A DNA stretch of 64,000 nucleotides from Clostridiaceae bacterium HFYG-1003. GTDB taxonomy: Bacteria > Bacillota > Clostridia > Clostridiales > Clostridiaceae. Position 1 is the first letter of the stretch; each line of letters begins with the position of its first letter. Under the pieces are notes generated by a model. That model saw nothing but the letters and a program-made list of their open reading frames with translations, was not told the DNA's origin and did no database searches. Positions 26,025 to 34,508 of the stretch are shown here, in pieces. A program made the translations under genes and the position numbers. Where the stretch lies: contig CP102060.1 in NCBI GenBank assembly GCA_024579835.1, forward strand, positions 2,517,558 through 2,581,557, read 5' to 3'.

Positions 26025-27206
26025 CTAGAACACCTGGAAGATGAAGAACTTGAGGTAATAGGATTCATCCGAACTCATAAGGATCGGATGGTCGGCGCTC
26101 TGGGTGCGGAATTCGACCTGGCGCAGGATGCGGCCGGCGGCGGCCGCGGCTTCGGCAATGGTGCGGCGCAGCATGTCTTCCTTCATGAAGTGGGAACAGG
26201 AACAGCTGATGAAGTATCCGCCCGGCTCCACCATGCGGATGCCGCGCAGGTTGATTTCGCGGTAGCCGCGCACCGCGCCGGATACCGAGCCGCGGGACTT
26301 GGTAAAGGCCGGCGGATCGAGGATGACTACCTGATAGGTCTGTCCGGCACGCGACCAGGCGGGCAGGACGTCAAAGGCATTGTGGGCTTCAAAGCGCACG
26401 GTATCTTCCAGCCCGTTGAGCCGCGCGTTGTCGCTGGCCATGGCGACGGCATCCTCCGAGATGTCAATGCCCAGAACGCTTTTCGCTCCGGCTATGCCGG
26501 CATTCAGGGCAAAGGAACCAGTGTGGGTGAAGCAGTCCAGGACGGTTCGGCCCTTCACCAGACGGTGGATCGCCTGCCGGTTTTCCTTCTGGTCAAGGAA
26601 AAAGCCGGTCTTCTGTCCGTTCATCAGGTCGACCCGGTAGCGGACCCCGTTCTCCGTCATGGTGATGACCGGATCAAAGGGTTCGGTCAGGAAGCCCTTC
26701 CAGGGGGTCATTCCCTCCAGCTCCCGCACCTTGACGTCACTGCGCTCGATGATGCCTTTGGCTCCAAAGTCCTCGCGCAGGATGCGCACGACATCGTCCT
26801 TGAAGCGGTCAATGCCCAGCGCCAGGCTCTGCAGTACAAAATAATTGCCGTAGCGGTCCACGGTCAGACCGGGCAGGAAGTCCGACTCGCCGTAAATCAG
26901 ACGGTAGGCTTCTTCCTGCGGCATAATGTCGCGGCGGTAGGTTTCGGCTTCCCGAAGGCGGCGGCGAATCAGGGCAGTGTCCACCGCTTCCTCCGGATCA
27001 CGGGTCATAATCCGGACAGAGATCTTGCTGACGTCATTGATGAAGCCGCGGCCGACAAAGTGACCCCGGGCATTCACGACGCTGACGATGTCGCCGTTCT
27101 CATAGGTTCCGCTGTAGTTTTCAATTTCATCGGTATAGATCCAGGGGTGGCCTTTTTCCGCCGCATGGGTCTTGCCGGGCGTCAGGTGGATCACGCAATC
27201 AGGCAT
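26025..27206 (-). CDS. Class I SAM-dependent rRNA methyltransferase, RlmI-like
   Basis: From the ATG at 27206, with AAGGAG 8 bp upstream, the product is 393 aa. It starts with a PUA-like RNA-binding region (GKTHAAEKGHPWIYTDEIEN), then has a central EEHEAD-type domain. The Rossmann methyltransferase part contains VLDCFTHTGSFALNAG, the VVILDPPAFTKS motif IV, and SCSCSHFM with the cysteine expected of m5C enzymes. RlmI methylates 23S rRNA C1962 in E. coli. The gene overlaps the ComB-like gene by 8 bp. A start at 27275 would lie well inside that gene and has no ribosome-binding site. Confidence 0.88.
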   Translation of the reverse strand: MPDCVIHLTPGKTHAAEKGHPWIYTDEIENYSGTYENGDIVSVVNARGHFVGRGFINDVSKISVRIMTRDPEEAVDTALIRRRLREAETYRRDIMPQEEAYRLIYGESDFLPGLTVDRYGNYFVLQSLALGIDRFKDDVVRILREDFGAKGIIERSDVKVRELEGMTPWKGFLTEPFDPVITMTENGVRYRVDLMNGQKTGFFLDQKENRQAIHRLVKGRTVLDCFTHTGSFALNAGIAGAKSVLGIDISEDAVAMASDNARLNGLEDTVRFEAHNAFDVLPAWSRAGQTYQVVILDPPAFTKSRGSVSGAVRGYREINLRGIRMVEPGGYFISCSCSHFMKEDMLRRTIAEAAAAAGRILRQVEFRTQSADHPILMSSDESYYLKFFIFQVF

Positions 27207-27939
27207 ATGGATTCTCCTTTTCATGGGCAGGTGTTTTTTCCCAGGTGACCAGTCCCTCCCGGTACCGGGGTACAACGTCCAGCCGATTGGGGCGCAGGGC
27301 GTAGTTCAGGTCATCCTGAAGACCCAGTTCGCGCAGACGGCCGTAATGGACCGACTCGGTCAGGGCCGGGTGGATTTCCGGGCAGGATTCATAGAGCAGG
27401 CGGGCAGCCAGGGCCAGATCCGTCAGCGAAACGGCGCCCCGGGCTTCGTGGAGCATGGCTCCGGCGGTGATGAAGTCATCCAGTGAAAACAGACCCATGG
27501 TGCCGGCATTGAGCAGCAGGATGTCTCGCCCGGACTCCAGCGCCCTGGTCATGACTGCCCGGGCATTGAGCAGGCAGCCGATCAGAACCTCGGAGGCGCC
27601 GGCGGTGCGCAGCAGGGTGCGGGTTCCGTTGGAGGTCGTCATGACCAGGTCGCGGCCAAAGACCGTTTCCGTGGTATATTCCAGCGGGGAGTTGGACAGG
27701 TCAAACCCTGGAATTTTCAGGGCATGGCGTTCTCCGCCCAGCAGAAGGCCGGGCTGATCGTCCCGCAGCCGGAGCGCTTCCTCGGGCTCCATGACGCAGC
27801 GGATGGAACGGGCACCATTGGCCAGAGCCGTCACCATGACGGTGGTGGCGCGCAGGGTATCGATGACAATCACCGTTTTCCCCGGCAGCTGCTCGGGATG
27901 AATGGCTTCGTGGCTTGGCAGAATAGAACACTGGATCAT
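27199..27939 (-). CDS. 2-phosphosulfolactate phosphatase family protein (ComB-like)
   Basis: The 246-aa product matches the ComB family: VIVIDTLRATTVMVTALANGA (within TLRATTVMVTALANGA), LLGGERHALKIPGFDLSNSP and MTTSNGTRTLL. ComB removes phosphate from 2-phosphosulfolactate in coenzyme M synthesis in methanogens. Bacterial homologues occur without that pathway and their substrate is often unknown. No other sulfolactate gene is visible here, so the role is open. It overlaps both neighbours (8 bp and 4 bp) in a tight operon. Confidence 0.88.
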   Translation of the reverse strand: MIQCSILPSHEAIHPEQLPGKTVIVIDTLRATTVMVTALANGARSIRCVMEPEEALRLRDDQPGLLLGGERHALKIPGFDLSNSPLEYTTETVFGRDLVMTTSNGTRTLLRTAGASEVLIGCLLNARAVMTRALESGRDILLLNAGTMGLFSLDDFITAGAMLHEARGAVSLTDLALAARLLYESCPEIHPALTESVHYGRLRELGLQDDLNYALRPNRLDVVPRYREGLVTWEKTPAHEKENPYA

Positions 27940-28862
27940 CTGATTTCCTCCCTCAGGCTGCCCTGGATGATGTCCCGGCGGGTCAGCTCGCTGTCAATGG
28001 CATTCAATATTTCCCACTTCTTCAGGGACCACATCGGTCCGATCAGCAGTTCCCGGGGACTGTCTCCGGTCAGGCGGTGCACCACCATGTCCGGGGACAG
28101 CAGGCCGATGGCGTCACAGATCAGCGTGATGTATTCGGCCTCTTCCAGGAACCGGAGACCGCCGCTCTGGTACACGCTCTCCAGTGGGGTATGGCGCATC
28201 AGGTGGAGCAGATGGAACTTGACTCCCCGGCTGCCCTGATCGCGCACATAGCGAACGGTTTCCAGCATGTCTTCCCTGGTTTCGCCCGGGAGGCCGAAGA
28301 TCACATGGGTGACAGCTTCGATGCCGGCCCGGGTGAGCCGCTCCATGGCGGACTCATAGACAGACCGGTCATAGCCGCGGTTAATCCGGCGGGCGGTCTC
28401 GTCATGACAGGTCTGGAGGCCCAGCTCAACCCAGAGATAGGTCCTCTGAGAAAGCTCCTGCAGCAGGGCGATGATCCCATCGGACAGGCAGTCCGGCCGG
28501 GTGGCGATGGCCAGTCCGACCACGCCGGGCTGGGCCAGTGCTTCCTCATAGCGTTCCCGGAGGCGGTCCGGGGTGTCATAGGTATTGGTAAAGGCCTGAA
28601 AATAGGCAATGTACTTGCCGCTGGTCCACTTGTCCGACAGGGTGCGGCGTACCGTCTCGAACTGTTCGGTCAGGGAGCTGAGCCGGTCGCCGGCAAAATC
28701 GCCGGAACCGCGTTCCGAACAGAAAATACAGCCGTCGAAGGACAGGGTGCCATCCCGGTTGGGACAGGAAAATCCCCCGTCCAGGCTGATCTTCATGACT
28801 TTTTCCCCGAATCGTTCCCGCAGGTCATGATTCAGGCTGCGGTAGCGCTTTCCCGACCACAT
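27936..28862 (-). CDS. TIGR01212 family radical SAM protein
   Basis: The 308-aa product is a radical SAM enzyme with the cluster motif CPNRDGTLSFDGCIFC. This Cys-x8-9-Cys-x2-Cys pattern is typical of the TIGR01212/YhcC subgroup rather than the classic CX3CX2C. Later motifs, IATRPDCLSD and LWVELGLQTCHDETARRINRG (shown in part: VELGLQTCH), match the Elp3-like core. Family function is unknown; a tRNA or protein modification is suspected. It shares one base with the HAD gene and four with the ComB-like gene. Confidence 0.88.
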   Translation of the reverse strand: MWSGKRYRSLNHDLRERFGEKVMKISLDGGFSCPNRDGTLSFDGCIFCSERGSGDFAGDRLSSLTEQFETVRRTLSDKWTSGKYIAYFQAFTNTYDTPDRLRERYEEALAQPGVVGLAIATRPDCLSDGIIALLQELSQRTYLWVELGLQTCHDETARRINRGYDRSVYESAMERLTRAGIEAVTHVIFGLPGETREDMLETVRYVRDQGSRGVKFHLLHLMRHTPLESVYQSGGLRFLEEAEYITLICDAIGLLSPDMVVHRLTGDSPRELLIGPMWSLKKWEILNAIDSELTRRDIIQGSLREEIR

Positions 28863-29650
28863 TACAGAATCCCCAGCTGCCTGAGCGCATGCAGGACGCC
28901 GTCCTCTTCGACGGAAAGGGTCACCAGGTCGGCTATGCGCTTGAGGTCCTGCGCTCCGTTGCCCATGGCCACGCCGATATCGGCATACTCGATCATTTCG
29001 ATGTCATTGTAGTTGTCGCCAAAGGCAATGAGCCGGGCACGGTGCTCCGGATCCAGATGCTGGCGGACCGCTTTCAGGCCATCCCGCTTGGTGGAATGGG
29101 ACAGCGTGATATCAAAGGAATCCGGGGAGGGCTGAACCAGGACGGTAATCCCATGATCGGAGAAATCCTCCATGGCTTCGATGTCCGCCATACGACGGAA
29201 AGTCACCGTGATCTTGTTGACTTCCAGTCCGGCGGAATCACCCAGGGGAAGAAGGTAGGCCGGGTCGATGCCGAAGCGCCGGACATAGTCGTCGTCGGCG
29301 GGAAGGGGCTGGTTGGTGTAAAGTTCCAGGCCGCACTCCAGGTACAGCACCGTATCGAACTGACCCAGGCGCTGCAGGATAAAATCCAGAGTGTCCTGGG
29401 GAAAGAATACATTGCGGATCTCCCGGCCCCCTACGGTCACGTAGGCTCCGGCACAGAGGGAATAGCCGTCGGGTTCCATATCCCGGATCACCTGGGGCAG
29501 GCTGCCGTGGGAGCGGCCGGTGCAGATGAAATAGCGATCGCCGCGGTCCCGCAGGGTCCGGAGCGCCTGGCGAAATTCAGGGGTCAGCGTGTTGATGCCC
29601 TTGCTGTATTCCAGCAGGGTGCCGTCCACGTCAAAAAACAATAAATTCAT
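28862..29650 (-). CDS. HAD-IIB (Cof-type) hydrolase
   Basis: From the ATG at 29650 the product is 262 aa. It starts NLLFFDVDGTLLEYSKG, which carries the DxD nucleophile motif of HAD phosphatases. CTGRSHGSL is motif II, and IAFGDNYNDIEMIEYADIGVAMGN is motif IV with the C2B cap type (key residues GDNYND). Cof-type proteins dephosphorylate sugar phosphates or cofactors such as pyridoxal phosphate. GAGG lies 6 bp upstream of this ATG; the alternative GTG at 29662 would overlap that site. It heads the overlapping operon that runs down to the rRNA methyltransferase. Confidence 0.88.
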   Translation of the reverse strand: MNLLFFDVDGTLLEYSKGINTLTPEFRQALRTLRDRGDRYFICTGRSHGSLPQVIRDMEPDGYSLCAGAYVTVGGREIRNVFFPQDTLDFILQRLGQFDTVLYLECGLELYTNQPLPADDDYVRRFGIDPAYLLPLGDSAGLEVNKITVTFRRMADIEAMEDFSDHGITVLVQPSPDSFDITLSHSTKRDGLKAVRQHLDPEHRARLIAFGDNYNDIEMIEYADIGVAMGNGAQDLKRIADLVTLSVEEDGVLHALRQLGIL

Positions 29651-29693
29651 GGGGGTCCTCACTTTTTTATAGGCTGCAAACTCAGTGTAACAC

Positions 29694-29723
29694 AGAAAAA
29701 CAGACGGAACGAGCCGTCTGTTG
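29694..29723 (-). terminator. Terminator of the AI-2E family gene
   Basis: AACAGACGG and CCGTCTGTT arms with a 6-base loop, followed by TTTTT on the minus strand. Confidence 0.75.
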
Positions 29724-29775
29724 TCTTCCGGTCCCGCCCGCGGGCAGGGCGGCTGCGGGGCGGTCGGGCCTCTGG

Positions 29776-30834
29776 TCAGCGCAGCACATTGATGACTTTG
29801 TCGTCATTGAGCTTCTTGAAAATGGTAATGGCCAAAGGCAGAATGAACATGCCTACGATGCCGAACAGGCGAACGCCGACGTACAGGCACATCAGGATAA
29901 TGATGGGATGAAGACCGATCTGGTCACCCACCACCTTGGGTTCAATGGACTGGCGCACGACAAAGATGATGGCGTAAAGAATAAACAGGCCGATGGCCAG
30001 CTGGAAGTTCCCCAGAATCAGGTTGTAGACAACCAACGGAATCATGACCGTTCCGGTTCCGATCACCGGCAGAGAATCCATCAGGGCAATCAGGAACGCC
30101 AGCACGATGGCATTGGACAGCCCGAGGATGGAAAAGCCGATGGACAATTCGATGAAGGTGACCCCGATGATGATCAGATATGCCCGGATGAACCGGAAGG
30201 CCGTATGGCCGATGTTGTAGATGATGTTTTCATAGATATGGAGCGTCCGGTCACTCATCTGACGGCGCAGGAACGCTTCAATGCGGTCCAGGTCCAGGGT
30301 GAACATGACGGAGGAAACAATGATGAAGACGGTCTTTAAGACCAGGGAGGTCAGTGTGCCGGCCACGCCGGTGAGACTGTTGATGACGGTGTTGGAAGCT
30401 TTCTCCACAAAGTTGAGGAGCGTCTGATTGATGCTCTGGTAACTGGCTTCGGCAAATTCCCGCAGGTTGGGGAAGCGGTCCGTAATGTTGAACATCAGGT
30501 TACTGATGGCCGGCTGAATTTCCTTCATGTAGAGGTCCGGCAAGCGGTTGAAGAAGGTCCGGATCAGGTCGGCGATCTTGGTTCCGCCCAGTAGCAGCAG
30601 CGCCACCAGGAGCAGATAGAACAGGATCAGGCTGATGATATGAACCACGCGCAGTCCGACGCCCTTGACCGGAATCAGCTTGGAAACGGACCGGACCATG
30701 ATGGCGATGACCAGACCGATCAGAAACGGCCCGAACAGTGGCACGACATACTTGGCCAGGAAAAAGGAAATCAGGCCAATGATAAATAAATAGGCGAACT
30801 GGATGATGAAATTTCGTCGTTTCTCTACATTCAT
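29776..30834 (-). CDS. AI-2E family transporter
   Basis: The 352-aa product has about eight hydrophobic segments in the AI-2E (PF01594) layout. There are two N-terminal helices, a long amphipathic region near residues 80-150, then helices ending IGLHPIIILMCLYVGVRLFG and MFILPLAITIFKKL. Members export small molecules or act as Na+/H+ antiporters; the sporulation protein YtvI is a clostridial/bacillar relative. Function here is uncertain. The ATG has GGAGAT upstream. The gene is transcribed alone and ends at its own hairpin. Confidence 0.85.
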   Translation of the reverse strand: MNVEKRRNFIIQFAYLFIIGLISFFLAKYVVPLFGPFLIGLVIAIMVRSVSKLIPVKGVGLRVVHIISLILFYLLLVALLLLGGTKIADLIRTFFNRLPDLYMKEIQPAISNLMFNITDRFPNLREFAEASYQSINQTLLNFVEKASNTVINSLTGVAGTLTSLVLKTVFIIVSSVMFTLDLDRIEAFLRRQMSDRTLHIYENIIYNIGHTAFRFIRAYLIIIGVTFIELSIGFSILGLSNAIVLAFLIALMDSLPVIGTGTVMIPLVVYNLILGNFQLAIGLFILYAIIFVVRQSIEPKVVGDQIGLHPIIILMCLYVGVRLFGIVGMFILPLAITIFKKLNDDKVINVLR

Positions 30835-31124
30835 GTCTGATCTCCGTATACTCGGCAGTGCGGCAGGGGCTGAACCGGTCAGATCTGCCGGGAATCCGGT
30901 CCGACACTGATTGATTCATTCTCCCTTGTCACCATTGCGCTGGTTTGATAGGATAGGTTCAGGCTGTGTCCCGCGGGGACAGGCCAACCCTCAATGATCT
31001 AATTATACACTATGTGGCGACCAATAGAGCATCCCTTTCTCCCCTTTTCAGCCCCTGCGCGAATCGCAAGGAATCCGAAACGGGATCCGAAATGGGATTT
31101 ACAACGGGATCCGAAAGGAAAATC

Positions 31125-32033
31125 ATGAATCCATGCAATCAATGTCCCCGGGCCTGCGGAACCCACCGGTCCCAAAAGCCCGGCCTGTGTCTGGCAGGGG
31201 AAGAACCCCTGCTGGCCAAAATCATGCTGCACCAGTGGGAAGAACCCTTCCTCACCGGCGAAGGCGGTTCCGGCGCCCTGTTCTTTTCCGGCTGCAATCT
31301 GCGCTGTGTCTTCTGCCAGAACCAGACCATCAGCCATGAACTCAAAGGCCGAACCTGCTCGAAGGAAGAACTGATCGACATCATGTTCCGCCTCAAGGAG
31401 CGCGGGGCAGTCAATATCAATCTGGTTACTGCCGCCCACTTTACCCGTCAGCTCGTTCCGGTGCTGCGGGAAGCCCGAGCCCGAGGCCTGAATCTCCCCG
31501 TGGTCTGGAATTCCTCCGGTTACGAATCCGTGGAATCGCTTCGTCTGCTGGACGGGTTGATCGATGTTTACCTGCCTGATTTCAAATATATGGATCCCGC
31601 GCTGGCTCTGCGCTATTCCAGAGCCGAGGATTACCCTGCCGCGGCCAGGGCGGCCATCACGGAAATGGTCCGCCAGACCGGGCCGCTCCGCTTCCAGGAT
31701 GATCTTCTGATGGGCGGCACCGTGGTTCGTCACCTCGTCCTGCCCGGACATGCCGATGATTCTCAGTCGGTGCTGGCCTGGCTGGCGACGACCTTTGGCC
31801 ATGACATTTTCCTCTCCATTATGAATCAATATACACCCTGCGGCGATCTAAGTGCCGTGCCGGAGCTGAATCGCCGGCTCACAGCTGCTGAATATGACGA
31901 AGTCGTGGACTACGCGCTCGCATTGGGCATCGAAAATGCCCTGCTACAATCGGAGGAGAGCCAGACTCTGGATTATACCCCCGACTTTTCCGTTTCGGAG
32001 GAAGGCCTGAGCGATGCTTCTGACGCAAACTGA
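31125..32033 (+). CDS. Radical SAM protein, pyruvate formate-lyase activase-related
   Basis: From the ATG at 31125, with AAAGGA upstream, the product is 302 aa. An N-terminal CNQCPRACG cysteine pair comes before the radical SAM motif CNLRCVFCQNQ (CX3CX2C) near residue 66. This layout is shared with PflA-like and AmmeMemoRadiSam-type proteins that lack a partner PflB. The enzyme should form a 5'-deoxyadenosyl radical and act on an unknown protein or small molecule. It overlaps the next small membrane protein gene by 20 bp. The frame upstream of 31125 includes two 12-bp copies of CGGGATCCGAAA but no coding support. Confidence 0.85.
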   Translation: MNPCNQCPRACGTHRSQKPGLCLAGEEPLLAKIMLHQWEEPFLTGEGGSGALFFSGCNLRCVFCQNQTISHELKGRTCSKEELIDIMFRLKERGAVNINLVTAAHFTRQLVPVLREARARGLNLPVVWNSSGYESVESLRLLDGLIDVYLPDFKYMDPALALRYSRAEDYPAAARAAITEMVRQTGPLRFQDDLLMGGTVVRHLVLPGHADDSQSVLAWLATTFGHDIFLSIMNQYTPCGDLSAVPELNRRLTAAEYDEVVDYALALGIENALLQSEESQTLDYTPDFSVSEEGLSDASDAN

Positions 32034-32280
32034 AGCCATTCTGGTGCTGCTGGCGGCTGCCGGTTCCATCCTCCACCTGCTGGTCCGGATGAAGCGGCGG
32101 CGCCGTCTGGCAGATCTGGCCTTGCTGGCGACACTGGTCCTGAGCTCTGCCCTGCTCCTGGTGGAGATCCTCGTCCTGCATCTGCCCTTGCTCGATGTCC
32201 TTCTGGCAATTGCCACCGGCAGCCTGATCGGACTCCATCTCCTGCAGAGCCTTTTCCCCGGACAGAACCCCCTTCCCTGA
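32014..32280 (+). CDS. Small membrane protein (88 aa)
   Basis: Three hydrophobic stretches (about residues 7-24, 33-53 and 56-80) with a basic MKRRRRL turn between the first two indicate a small integral membrane protein. The ATG at 32014 has GGAGG within the end of the radical SAM gene, and the 20-bp overlap implies translational coupling. No family was recognised. Confidence 0.6.
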   Translation: MLLTQTEAILVLLAAAGSILHLLVRMKRRRRLADLALLATLVLSSALLLVEILVLHLPLLDVLLAIATGSLIGLHLLQSLFPGQNPLP

Positions 32281-32352
32281 TAACAACGCATACTGCTGCG
32301 AAGTTTTCTGATCGCAGCTCTTTCTTTTTGTAACGCATTCTTTTCGCAACGC

Positions 32353-32400
32353 AAACCATGGCACCGCTGACTCAGGCAGTCAATGGTGCCATGGTTTTTG
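32353..32400. terminator. Terminator between the small membrane protein and ATP-cone gene
   Basis: AAACCATGGCACC and GGTGCCATGGTTT form a 13-bp stem and a T-run follows on the plus strand. The two flanking genes converge. Confidence 0.8.
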
Positions 32401-32433
32401 TTAATTTGCAGCGTAAGGATGCCGGGGTATGGT

Positions 32434-32859
32434 TTACCAGTCTCTGGATTTGTAGTGCTCAGTTTTCATTTCTCCGAATTCGTCGGTGCTGTCCTCGCTG
32501 GGTTCTGACGGGGCCGGCTGTTCCGGCAGGGCTTCATCCTGGTGCTTGGCCAGTTCTTCCAGATGCCGCTTGGGGTCGTGACTGCCGGGCTTCTTGCCCT
32601 GATCAAAGGCTTCCAGAACCTGCGGGTACCCGAAGTTCTTGATAACTTCCCGGACCAGATCCCGGATTTCCAGGGCTGAGGTCACGCCATTTTCACCGTG
32701 ACGCTCGATCAGCGTACGTTCCACATCCTGCGACATGAGTTCCGCTTCTTTAGGGTTCAATTTAAGTCCGGTGTCTTCCGATGCATTCATAATGCTCGTC
32801 TTTATTTTTTCCGGAATAAAGGGCTGTCGGTTCCCTTTTTTCTTAATTACTGTTAACAT
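32434..32859 (-). CDS. Stand-alone ATP-cone domain protein
   Basis: The 141-aa product starts MLTVIKKKGNRQPFIPEKIK, the opening of an ATP-cone, the nucleotide-sensing domain of NrdR and of class I and III ribonucleotide reductases. The domain covers about residues 1-95 and is followed by an acidic, Pro-rich tail. NrdR's zinc ribbon is absent and no reductase follows, so this is an isolated ATP/dATP-binding module. A regulatory role is possible. The ATG has AGGAGG at good spacing. Confidence 0.78.
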   Translation of the reverse strand: MLTVIKKKGNRQPFIPEKIKTSIMNASEDTGLKLNPKEAELMSQDVERTLIERHGENGVTSALEIRDLVREVIKNFGYPQVLEAFDQGKKPGSHDPKRHLEELAKHQDEALPEQPAPSEPSEDSTDEFGEMKTEHYKSRDW

Positions 32860-33290
32860 AGCCGCCTCCTGAAAATTCTGTCGTAAGCCAATTCGTTCTT
32901 ATCTACATTTTACAACGCAACCGTTGATGGAATCTCATAAAAAACCGATTTCACATATTGTTAACATGCAAATTAGACTCATTATTATTATTAATCTATC
33001 ATTTTCAAATCGGTTATTTCTATGTTGAAAATGTTGCTTATTTTTAAAAGCTGACCTTTTTCCCCGGAGTTATACACAATATCCCTAATTTATGCACAAA
33101 AACTGGGGATAACTTTTTAGTTATCCCCAGTTTCCTGCATATTCCATTTTCAATTTGATCATGCTAAATTGTTGAGCGCGAATTTTTTGGGATTCCATAT
33201 ATTTTCCGAACGAAATTTTTCGGTTATTAAACCACTAACATCCGAAAAAGCATACCCAATGCATGGACTTATCCCCAGGCTGTCTCAGGA
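32860..33290. other. AT-rich intergenic region with DnaA-box-like 9-mers
   Basis: Perfect TTATNCACA matches are at 33070-33078 (TTATACACA) and 33090-33098 (TTATGCACA). One-mismatch TTATCCCCA copies are at 33112-33104 on the minus strand and at 33121-33129 and 33269-33277 on the plus strand. An AT-rich stretch lies just to the left (32880-33060). The region has no gene. Whether it binds DnaA is unknown; neighbouring genes are not those usually found at an origin. Confidence 0.5.
33100..33133 (-). terminator. Perfect 14-bp hairpin, likely terminator of the XRE operon
   Basis: Arms AAACTGGGGATAAC and GTTATCCCCAGTTT are separated by TTTTTA. On the minus strand a TTTTTG run follows. It lies 158 bp past the XRE gene, and its two arms are the inverted DnaA-box-like sequences. 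Confidence 0.6.
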
Positions 33291-33998
33291 TCAGAGCAGC
33301 TTTGTTTCAACCCGAACGAAATGAAGGAGAGCCTTCACACTTTTCTGCGAAACGGTTTCTGAGATCTCCCGATCCTCGCGGCGAAGCAGAAGTACGTTTC
33401 CGTTGCCCAAAAGCTTCACTTTTCGAATTACATTCCGATTGCCCAGGACGATCAGGTAGAAGCCGTTCTGACTAAAATCGCGCAGGGGCGCTCCCAGCAG
33501 TTCGCTGCCATGCAAGATTCCATAGCCGGCCAGGTCATTGGAATCCTGGCGGATCAGGACGGCCTTATCCGCAGTCAGCCCATGGATCCGGCCGTTTTCC
33601 ACCGGATACAGGCGCTGTCCGACCGCCTGCTCGAATGCCGGCCCATACACCGGGACGGACTTGAGATTGCTGCCAAACGCCTGATCCCACACTTCATTGC
33701 GCGGGGACGGTCGAGGGGCCGGTTCCGCCTTGCGGGGAGCTTCCTTGATCCGGCTCTGGCGCTGGATTTCCTTTTCTTCCTTGAACACAGCGCTTTCAAA
33801 CGAATCCAGGCCGAGCTCCGAAACATTTCGTCCCAGGACCTTGGAAAATCGCTGGATCATCGCTTCATTGACAACCCGTCGCCCCAGTTCTACGTCGATG
33901 AGAAAGCTTTCGGATACCCCGATCTTTTTTGCCAGGGCTTTGGGTGAGAGTCCGGCTGCTTCTCTGACTTTCTTGATATTTTCTCCTACACGGCTCAT
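33291..33998 (-). CDS. XRE family helix-turn-helix protein with a C-terminal peptidase S24-like or unknown domain
   Basis: The 235-aa product has a clear Cro/CI-type HTH at residues 1-62 (NIKKVREAAGLSPKALAKKI, then SESFLIDVELGRRVV). A charged linker follows, then an unidentified C-terminal domain of about 130 residues containing VPVYGPAFEQAVGQRLYP and GHGSELLG-like beta segments. The rear half recalls LexA/S24 folds but no Ser/Lys pair can be assigned. It is the last gene of the cyclophilin/DUF3783/XRE operon. Confidence 0.75.
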   Translation of the reverse strand: MSRVGENIKKVREAAGLSPKALAKKIGVSESFLIDVELGRRVVNEAMIQRFSKVLGRNVSELGLDSFESAVFKEEKEIQRQSRIKEAPRKAEPAPRPSPRNEVWDQAFGSNLKSVPVYGPAFEQAVGQRLYPVENGRIHGLTADKAVLIRQDSNDLAGYGILHGSELLGAPLRDFSQNGFYLIVLGNRNVIRKVKLLGNGNVLLLRREDREISETVSQKSVKALLHFVRVETKLL

Positions 33999-34049
33999 GC
34001 TGATGGTCTGCTCCTTCGTCTGTCTTCAATGAGTTGTGACAGATCCTGC

Positions 34050-34508
34050 TTACTGCATAGAGGATCCGTCGTCGGATTCTGTTTGTTCCTGAGCGCGGCG
34101 GGCTTCTTCGGCCTGATTTTCCCTGATCAGGTTTTCCCGGTATTCTCTGGAATTCTTCAGATTCCAGTCACGATCCTGAATCAGGTGTTCGGTGAGCAGG
34201 AATTCAAAACTCCAGTCGTAGGAATTATCGGTCACTGCCGCAATGATTGGGCGTACCGGGAAGGTGGAACGAATCCCCGTCACGCCTGCTTTCAGTTCTT
34301 CATCCGAGTAGCCATTGAAGATGACGACTCGTTCCGGAGGAAGCTCGGCGCTGGCCGGTGTTCCTTTATTGTCAATCAGATCCCGGATCAGCCCGCCTCC
34401 GTTTTCCTGATGAATCAGAACCAGTTCGTGACCCATCAGCTGGAGCCGCGCCAGATCCATGGAATCGAGTCCATGAACCAGGAGAACTCTGCGCTGATTG
34501 CGTTCCAT
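34050..34508 (-). CDS. DUF3783 domain protein
   Basis: From the ATG at 34508 the product is 152 aa. It reads RRVLLVHGLDSMD at the start, then PERVVIFNGYSDEELKAGV and RPIIAAVTDNSYDWSFEFLL, the pattern of DUF3783. A charged C-terminal tail ends EQTESDDGSSMQ. The function is unknown. The start shares one base with the cyclophilin stop (TAATG) and has GAGGTG upstream. Longer frames to 34628 lie inside the cyclophilin gene. Confidence 0.75.
   Translation of the reverse strand: MERNQRRVLLVHGLDSMDLARLQLMGHELVLIHQENGGGLIRDLIDNKGTPASAELPPERVVIFNGYSDEELKAGVTGIRSTFPVRPIIAAVTDNSYDWSFEFLLTEHLIQDRDWNLKNSREYRENLIRENQAEEARRAQEQTESDDGSSMQ

Noticed and set aside
25800-27248. 482-codon frame opposite the rRNA methyltransferase
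   Set aside because: It overlaps two well-supported minus-strand genes and has no recognisable domain.
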